In this document: positions 56,941 through 64,000 of the stretch, one piece after another | Layout of the letters: the number at the start of each line of letters is the position of its first letter | How positions within the stretch are numbered: position 1 is the first letter of the stretch | NCBI GenBank assembly: GCA_022432975.1 | Contig: CM039503.1 | Span: 47,223,259-47,287,258 of the forward strand | DNA: 64,000 nucleotides | DNA from: Begonia masoniana | Taxonomy: Eukaryota; Streptophyta; Magnoliopsida; Cucurbitales; Begoniaceae | Reading direction: 5' to 3' | Made by a program: the position numbers and the translations under genes | Notes under the pieces: model-generated | Databases searched by the model: none | Told to the model about the DNA's origin: nothing | The model's input: only the letters and a program-made list of their open reading frames with translations

Positions 56941-58075
56941 CTTCAATTTACATTATAGTGAAAGACACTAGTTTGATGTCCAGGAGTTTGATGTACTGTA
57001 CTTTATGTTGGATGCCTTGTAGTATGTACTTTATGTTGGATTTATTTTAGTTGGATGTATTTTAGTTAGATGCACTTTAGTTGAATTTATTTTAGTTGGA
57101 TGTAAATTTATAGTTACATGTATGTTTGTTGGATGCATTTGAACTTTGGTACAAAATACTGGACCTATTTGGGTAGTCAAATATGCAGGATGATACTAGC
57201 TGTGGAGGAGTCGAAAAACAAAGAAAACTCTACCCAATTTTCTAATTATTATTATAGAGAAGACATAAAATTTTAATATTGATATACGGGTTCGATCGGA
57301 TCTTTCTAGAATTTGACTACCAAATTCTAAAAAATTTGTTGACAGAGGGAGAAAAAGTGAAGAAGATTAGATCTCAAGCAAATCTGTTATTTATTTTTCT
57401 CATCGCCATCGCATAAGTTAGAGAGAATAAATGTGGATTCAACACCGTTTTCAAATAAATTAAGGAACGATTGACAAAGAAAATAAAAATATAATACAAC
57501 TGTTCTCTTATATTACAAAGTTCTTTTAGTAGCACGGAAGCTAGAAATTACATTTTTAATGGAAGAGTTTTGTAAATGTGTGACACATTAGGATTCGACA
57601 AATCAAGTTTTTTGCTTAATCTCTCTCATTCACATCAAAATATAATAATTATTACTTTTAATTTACAATTAATAGAAAAAAAATGGAAAAAGTCGACGTA
57701 ACAAAATTATACATCAGAATATATAATACTCGAAAACTTTATAACTCCTGTACAATTCATTTAAACTTCAATTCATTTAAAATTGATTATTCACAAGTGA
57801 GAAAAAATTAGAAAATTGAGCAAAGTTTCCTTTGTTTATTGACTCCTCCACAGCTAGTATCATCTTGCATATTCAACTACCCAAATAGGTCCAGTATTTT
57901 GCACCAAAGATCAAATACATCTAACAAAAATACATGTAACTATAAATTTACATCCAACATAAAGTACAATACATCAAACTCCTGTACATCAAACTAGTGC
58001 ACATCAAACTAGTGTCATTCAACATAAAGTACAGTACATCAAACTCCTGTACATCAAACTAGTGTCTATCAAAAT
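56941..58075. repeat. Foldback: large inverted repeat with 250-300 bp arms
   Basis: The left arm (about 56941-57250) returns as reverse complement at about 57795-58075: TACTAGCTGTGGAGGAGTC against GACTCCTCCACAGCTAGTA, and repeated 'catcaaactagtg' / 'gtttgatgtac' words. The 550-bp centre is AT-rich without a gene. It could be the end of the hAT, part of the MULE, or a separate foldback element; I cannot decide. Confidence 0.75.
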
Positions 58076-58295
58076 GAATTATACCATATAATCCGGTTGG
58101 ACTTCCGCTTCATAGGTAGATCATCTCTTATCTGCACGCAATGAAAGTTATATTATAAAATAATAGTTATAATTAAAATAATAAAGCGAAAAATTAGTTG
58201 AAATGTACCTGCATCATAGCCAGATATCGGTTGGACGTCCTCATCATCGCCCTCTATAGCTTGGGAGTCGTCCTCATCGCCCTCCATTGTTTGGC

Positions 58296-61200
58296 CGTCG
58301 TCATCGGCCCTCCTTCTGTTTGCCACCCTCGTCATGAACCCCCATCCAATCAAGGATAATCTGCCTCGTTTCTCTCTGGTAGGCGAACATATCTCTTTGG
58401 TAGTTCATCATCACTTTTATGGAGTCCACCACCTCCGTCAGCTTCACCTCGACCTGATCGAGTCTGTAGCGATCCTAACATTGTACCCTTATTTTTCCGT
58501 ATTATTTTTTTTTATACCTACAACTTTAAACCTAATGTTCAAGCGGAAATAATACTTTAAATAATATATTAAAACATTTAAAAACAAAGAAAAACAATCG
58601 GCTGAGGAAAGGAGGGCAAAAGGAGAAATTACCCTTGAAAATATAGGGGCGATCGATCACCCATTTCAGGCAATCGATCGCCAGTCATAAAAGGGAGGGG
58701 CGATCAATCGCCCCTCGCTGTGGTGAACGATCGCCTCGCGATCGATCGCCACATGCTCTGGAATTTTTCCAGAGCGTGGCGATCCCCTTGGTTCACGATC
58801 GCCTCTCTTGGCGATGGTTCGCCAAGTGTTCTGCCTCCCCTATTTTTTATTCTTTCTTTCCTCTTTACCTGCACACACTTCTCACACATCTTTCCCTTAA
58901 ACTTTAACACAAATCACACCATAAACGTATAACATACAATAGCTCAAACCTCACCTCTTTTCACATTTCGTCGCTCACCCAATAAACGATTCAAAACATA
59001 TTTAAAACATAACCCGATTTCATAAAAACGAACTGCGTGGTTCTGTTTAAAAACTAAACAAAACCCTACGAAATTCAATAATCCAGCAGTTCATCGAACG
59101 ACAATTTTTAACAAAACATTTTATAACTATCAATCCATTATCCAGATCCAAACAACCTAAAATGTAGTTAGCTATACAATTAACCTATCTAATCCACTGT
59201 TAACCCAAAATATCCCCAAAAACTCTCAAAACACATACATACACCCCCCACGGGTCGGGTTAAGCATCGACTGCGCCAGCACACTCCGCGAGCCATCCTC
59301 GGTCAACTGCATCACTCCTCGGGTGGAGGGATCTCGTCCTCACCTAAGTCAAGATCACCTACACCATACAGACAATCTATGAGATAAAAATCTCAGCAAG
59401 CTCTACGTAAATGCAATGCATGCTGTGCATATGAGTTCGTAAATCATGCAACATTTTCTTATCTTTACATAGGTTGTCATCGAGATCTCAACCCCCTAAA
59501 TGGAGAGGGCACATCCTGCGGTTGGACAACCCTTTCCACCTAGAGGAGGGGGGTGCATGCTTGCAATACGCACAGCCATGTCTGAGCCCCACCTCACATG
59601 ACCATAAACATACATCGATTCATATTAGTTGTGGTATTGTGACAGACCCGTAATCGATCCACACAATAGATCAATAGCCTCCTTTCAGGCCACATCGCCA
59701 TTTTCTTTAAAACATAGTGCAGAAATTCATTTTCATGCTCTTTCAAAATACGTGATGCGTGAACAATTTATAGCATAATTTAAACATACAACATACGTAC
59801 CATCAAGACAATAAAAGCAATTAAAGGCATAACCTATAAAACAACTAAACCTAACTATCCAACCAAAGCAATTTAAACAAACACATCACCAAAACTCCTC
59901 GAGACGACTTCGACGTATGGTGTAGGCCAATCGGCCAGAGTAAGTCACGAGAACTTACCTCATGCGCGTTGAACTTGAAGCTCCGTCCACGAGCGTCGTT
60001 TACCTAAGAAATTCACAACGTCGACGTTAAAATGAATTCGAACCATTAACGTCCAATTTAACAAAATCCTTAACTAAGGAAATTTCTAAAATTCTAACTT
60101 AACTAATCGAGGCATTTTAATAATAATTAGTGCTCGATACCTCGAAATTTCCAATAACGAGTTTTCCAAAAACTCCTAAAATTGTCAAACTTTAACATTT
60201 CTCACAAATCGATTTAACTTCGTCCAATAACGTCCAATACGTTCAATATATCCACCAACACGATAAACCTATCAATCTCGAACCCTAAATCACGATTTTA
60301 ACGAAATCCTAATTGAACCCTAATCGTTTAAATTCTGTGAAAACTAAAATAAACTCTGCTAAAACCTTAGAATCGTACCTAGGGTTGAGTTTGGGGAAGA
60401 AATCGTGAAGAACCGAGACGAATGGAGGAGCAATAGTCGTCGGAAATGGAGATCGCCGTGAGAGAACGCCGGAGGAAGGAGAAGTCGCAGGGAGAGAGAG
60501 GGAAAATCGTGGAGTGAGGGAGAAGAGAAAAGGTTTTTGTTTTTAATTAACATTTTTGACTTAGTAAATTACCGTTTCATCCTTCCTTTGATTTTCTATT
60601 TGTTTCGTCCTTCGTTTCGTTAATTGTCTAACGATTCAATTTCTCCAAATCTCCTTATTTTGCCAATAAATCCAACTTATTACTAAGGTTCTATTAAAAC
60701 TGTCCGTTCGCAATTCGGACCTCGTTTACTATTTTTACCAAAGTATCCTTTATATTATGCTAAACGTAATTCTCGTAAAATTAGCGTTAAACTCCTAAAA
60801 TTCCTGAAATTTTCTTCAAATCCATATTAATTATTAGGATCATAATAACGCTTTCTTTTCACGAAACCGACTTAATTTGACATAATTTATAAAAATGCCA
60901 ATATATTAAAGTAATATTCCGTACAGCCGGGTATTACAGAGTCTGTCTGCGATAGAGACTATATCTTCCCTACTAGTCTCTGGGAGCGTGGTAGCCGTAT
61001 GCCACTCTATATGAATGTCATCCTGGGAGGCCCTCTCGTCTACCCTGGACGTCCATATCCCGTCTGTTTTGACGAGGCTCATCCTAACCAAATGAATTCT
61101 TCCAAAAACCTCACTAGACCGCTGTTTTTGCATATGCTCTCTAGGCGGTAACTGAATCTGAAAATGCTCCACAATTCGCATAATCAACGAACCGTAGGGC

Positions 61201-61838
61201 AGGTTCTTGTTTCGTGTCTGCCCGATCTCACAGTCGAACGTCCTGCCGCTGTATAGCTTCTCCATCACGTAGAGATCCATGAAGTTAATGAGATCTCTAT
61301 ATCCATGTCGCGGTAAAAGGGTGTGACACACCATATTGTGGACTACGCGAGCTTTTACATTCATGTCTCTAGCTCTCGGCTTAAGGAACCCCACAATGTC
61401 AGTGTTTCGATTAATTAGCCTTAAGAACTTTGTTCCCTCGGTTGTTCCCATGAAAGGACAGTTTCGGACTGCTTGGTAGTATCTCTCCGCCCTTTCTCCG
61501 GCAAACCCGATCAATTGATTTACCGTCTCCGGAGTAATCCAAATCTCCGTACCCAAGATGTACGTCTTTATAGTTCCCGATCTACCGGAAAAGCTCATGT
61601 TCGCATAGAATAAATGAACAATCCAATCACAGCTATCGCCCCGCACATTATACACCCATTGCAGGCCAATTCTGTCGAACATCTCTTGTATGTCCAAGAG
61701 CTCCCAACCTGCAAAATCAACATACTTCGAAAGCGTAACTGATCGGTGTAACAAATCTAGTTGGAATTGCTCTTCACAAGCCAGGGTGCGATATTCAGTA
61801 GAATAAAACTCTGGCTGATTCGACCGTGGCGGCCTCAC
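58296..61838 (-). pseudogene. Second MULE gene: PF20167-type protein, split by a solo LTR
   Basis: The open frame 61838-60944 encodes about 300 aa with EEQFQLDLLHRSV, GDSCDWIVHLFYANM, ETVNQLIGFAG, RDMNVKARVVHNMVCHTLLP, YRDLINFMDLYVMEKLY and LPYGSLIMRIVEHFQ: the PF20167 pattern. The apparent first codon at 61838 is GTG, so the true start is unknown and may lie upstream. A solo LTR (58465-60938) sits in the gene; across it, after one copy of GAGTC, the frame continues into a short amphipathic region and closes near 58296. Another frame beyond (acidic, 58353-58207, then a possible splice at 58206) may be the original tail. It reads from the right TIR towards mudrA, as mudrB does in MuDR, but is not related to mudrB as far as I can see. 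Function unknown. Confidence 0.72.
58465..60938 (-). mobile_element. Solo LTR, probably Ty3/gypsy, inside the PF20167 gene
   Basis: 2474 bp bounded by TG...CA (TGTAATACCCGG...CGCTACA on the minus strand) and the exact 5-bp duplication GAGTC (58460-58464 and 60939-60943). No primer binding site, polypurine tract or coding region accompanies it, so it is the product of LTR-LTR recombination. 58635-58830 is full of GGCGATCGATCGCC-type palindromes. The orientation is inferred from the TGTAATACCC start and a pyrimidine-rich leader-like stretch near 60540-60400. Confidence 0.82.
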
Positions 61839-61929
61839 TGGCCTATTTGAGGGTCTGACCTATGAAGACGTTGAAGGTGCTCGACGTTCTGGAGGTCCAC
61901 CCTTTCGCCTAATAATTAGTCTCTGAGCC

Positions 61930-62340
61930 CTTGTAATATACGGATATTTGAATAATCTGCAATATTCGAAAAGAAAATTTGAGATTAGCAAATTTGGTGA
62001 TAAGACGCACTTTCGGACAGTGCTGACCGTCTTCTCTATGAAAAAAGAGAGATCGGATGCATTGTCGGACAGTGATAACCGTCCTCTCTGTGGAACCGAG
62101 AGAGATCGGACACATTGTCAGATGGTGATAACCATCCTCTCTATGAAAAACGAGAACGGACAAACTATCCAACGGTCATGACCGTCCTCTCTGAGAGAGA
62201 TTGGACACACTGTCGGACGGTGATGACCGTCCTCTCTATAGAAAACAAGAGAATGGACACACTGTCCAATAAAGATGACCGTCCTCTCTTGTAAACTGAG
62301 AGAACGGACACACTGTCCGACAGTGGTGATTGTCCTCTCT
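61930..62340. repeat. Subterminal inverted-repeat array of the MULE right end
   Basis: About seven units of 40-55 bp built from GACGGTC...GACCGTCCTCTCT and GGACACACTGTC words, for example at 62150-62200 and 62210-62260. They form local hairpins and run into the right TIR. Confidence 0.75.
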
Positions 62341-62880
62341 GTGAAAAATTGGGAATATCTCAAATTTGTTATCTAACAATTGAACCAAATAATTTAAAAA
62401 TGATAAAATCATACCCTGGAGTAAGTTTCGGTCGAATTTGTGCAAAACATTTGTCGAACGTCGTGCAAACTGTGGAAATGCTCTCTGGTCTGAAATATTT
62501 GGGAGAACAGACGTAGCCTTGGACGGTCATGACCGTCGTCTCTAGCCCTAAGTTAAAGAACGGACGGACTCTACTTAAGTGAGTCCGTCTGTTCTATGAA
62601 TGGACGGATTGTGCTTTTAAGAGACTTTCCGTTCTAGGCTAAATTCTCGAACGGACAGTCTCTTGAAACAAGGGTCTGTCCGTTCTCAGGACTTGATGGA
62701 CACTGTTTTCAAGAGACCGTCCGTTCTACGGCCAACTTGGAGAACGGACAGTGATAGGACGTCCGCCGATGTTTGTTTCGTTAAGTTTTTAATACTTCAA
62801 GGTTTGGATCGTGAAATATTATACTTTAAGGTTTGAATCGAAAAAACCAGTTACTTGGAGGTCGAAAGCGGTAATTTTTA
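62297..62880 (-). repeat. Right TIR of the MULE
   Basis: Reverse complement of the left TIR (26426-26943), ending GCGGTAATTTTTA before the 9-bp duplication TTATTTCTA. Slightly longer than the left TIR because of extra GAACGGAC repeats (62640-62760). Confidence 0.85.
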
Positions 62881-62889
62881 TTATTTCTA

Positions 62890-64000
62890 TGAAGTATGAA
62901 CTAAGGCTAGGAACCGGAACTGGAACCGAGGTGCTAGTCAACCGAAAAAAACTGAGAACCAGCGTTGGGACTCGGAACCTAAACAACCTGGGATAATCAG
63001 AACCATATTGGATTGGATTCTGATTTGATTATTAATAAAAATAAATATTAATAATATTTGAATATATATATATATATGGCTGATTTTTTTACTACATTTT
63101 GTTGAATTAAATGCTACATAAATTGAATCTAAGAATTTATATTTATATTTTAACCATGAAGTGAAAAAAATAAATGACAAAACTATGAATCGTCCTAATA
63201 ACTTAACATGGTTCTTGCTCTCATATTGCTTGTTAGAAAACTTTAGAACCTAATTATTGATATTTGATATATAATTTAGAGATGACAAATGAGAGGGACA
63301 GTGGCCGGCTCGGCTCATCTTTGACTCGCGAGCTGGCTCGTGTTAAAATCCTTTTTAGACTGACTCGTTAGGCTTGGTGAGCATGACTTTTTTAGGGTTT
63401 GCTCGACTCGGCTTGGTTAGCTCATTTGTCACCTTAATTGTAAATAATTGACAATTAAATATGTGACAACCTAGTTAGTATTTATATAATTTGTAATGAT
63501 GCAACTGTCAAATATTTGTAATAATTTGTGTGATAATTTTTATTAGATTATCTCAAATAATTTTTTTTTCTAAATACATGTCATTTCATATAGGGTAAAG
63601 ATAAAATAAAACACGGAATTATGAGGTGTTTTTCAATTCAAACACTGAAAAAAATTTCGTCAATTCGAACATCAAACTATTAGGTTTTTTCAATTCAAAT
63701 ATCGAATAATTTTTTTCGTCAATTCAAGCACCAAACTATACACTGTTAGCAAATCAAACCACTATGAAAATATTCAACAAAATGAAATCTCTAATTTAAC
63801 GTTCGATTTACCCAATAAATCGAACCAGCCTAATCCTCAATGGTAATTGCAATGTCCTTCTAATCCTCAATGGATTGATACTTTGAAAAATAATTTATCA
63901 ATAAAGCAATTATTTGTGATGAATAACATTTAAGTTTTATCCTATCCTTGAAAAAACTTCATATTTTTCTTTCATTTTATTTACCAAAGCAAATCCTTTC
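62890..64000. other. Flank beyond the MULE (ancestral TON2 upstream DNA), no supported gene
   Basis: AT-rich. 63290-63440 has the GGCTCGGCTC / GGCTTGGTTAGCTCATTTGT words of a small hAT-type remnant. 63620-63750 contains two copies of a block of about 62-65 bp ('tcgtcaattc.a.ca.caaact'). (AT)n at 63062-63078. No coding region is recognised. Confidence 0.5.

Larger units (their letters stand above)
26426..62880. mobile_element. Mutator-like element (MULE) with MuDR-like convergent genes, enlarged by nested insertions
   Basis: The direct repeat TTATTTCTA (9 bp, the size made by Mutator transposases) flanks it at 26417-26425 and 62881-62889. Just inside are terminal inverted repeats of about 520-580 bp that start with AAAATTACCGCTTTCGACCT (left) and its reverse complement (right). 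From the left TIR runs a mudrA-like gene (27.1 kb and 46.75-47.08 kb); from the right TIR runs a PF20167-type gene (61.84-58.3 kb). The 36.5-kb size is due to Copia-3 with its own inserts, an hAT with Copia-4 inside, a foldback repeat and a solo LTR. The last two bases differ between ends (GG against TA after complementing), so the outermost bases have mutated. Confidence 0.85.

Noticed and set aside
57100..57320. Right terminus of the hAT (GGTTCGATCGG near 57290)
   Set aside because: Only a short resemblance to the left TIR, no accompanying GCGGCCAT duplication; left unresolved.
60359..60553. 64-codon Leu/Ser/Pro-rich frame with good start context
   Set aside because: It lies in the solo LTR in a pyrimidine-rich leader-like stretch; no domain and no continuation.

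Overview
The window is nuclear DNA of a eudicot plant. The evidence is intron-rich genes with GT-AG introns, a plant-only CC-type glutaredoxin, a plant PP2A B''/TON2 subunit, and plant transposon families (Sirevirus-like Copia, Cassandra, MULE, hAT). The species cannot be named from sequence alone. No virus, plasmid or CRISPR locus is present.

Only three host genes are supported, all in the first 26.2 kb: a CC-type glutaredoxin (4519-4833, +), a kelch-repeat/coiled-coil protein in 16 exons (13553-19776, +, 699 aa) and TON2/FASS in 12 exons (26214-21066, -, 476 aa). From memory these match three adjacent Arabidopsis loci (AT5G18600, AT5G18590, AT5G18580), so this looks like a conserved gene block. 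A Copia element (6071 to about 12.5 kb) has entered between the first two, a MITE lies in a kelch intron, and a MULE has entered the TON2 promoter.

From 26,426 to 62,880 the sequence is one nest of transposons. The outer element is a Mutator-like element (MULE) with TIRs of about 0.52-0.58 kb and a 9-bp target duplication (TTATTTCTA). It carries two convergent genes, as maize MuDR does: a mudrA-type transposase remnant from the left and a PF20167-type 'putative plant transposon protein' gene from the right. Into mudrA went Copia-3 (minus, TSD ATAAA). Copia-3 was then hit by a three-LTR Cassandra (5S rRNA-like LTRs) and by Copia-2 (plus, TSD GTTTG). The Copia-2/Copia-3 junction later suffered a tandem duplication and an 11 x 45-bp expansion. 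An hAT element sits between the two MULE genes and is itself interrupted by the young Copia-4 (minus, TSD GATTA, LTRs differing at 3 of 1169 positions). A solo LTR of about 2.5 kb (TSD GAGTC) interrupts the PF20167 gene. The first 2.2 kb of the window are the end of a related PF20167-carrying element.

The most interesting signals are these. (i) A PF20167-type gene is both the second gene of a MULE and the third ORF of Copia elements at the same locus. (ii) Copia-4 contains a 20-bp dyad of two TGACAC half-sites with a fixed 12-bp period at 11 places, in LTRs, spacer and in-frame coding sequence. (iii) In Copia-1 to -3 the short LTR repeat motifs recur in inverted orientation in the spacer in front of the third ORF. 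(iv) Copia-4 moved recently although it has no reverse transcriptase.

Transposon genes are described as pseudogenes where stops, frameshifts or deletions are visible. Family names come from motif recognition, not from a database search.
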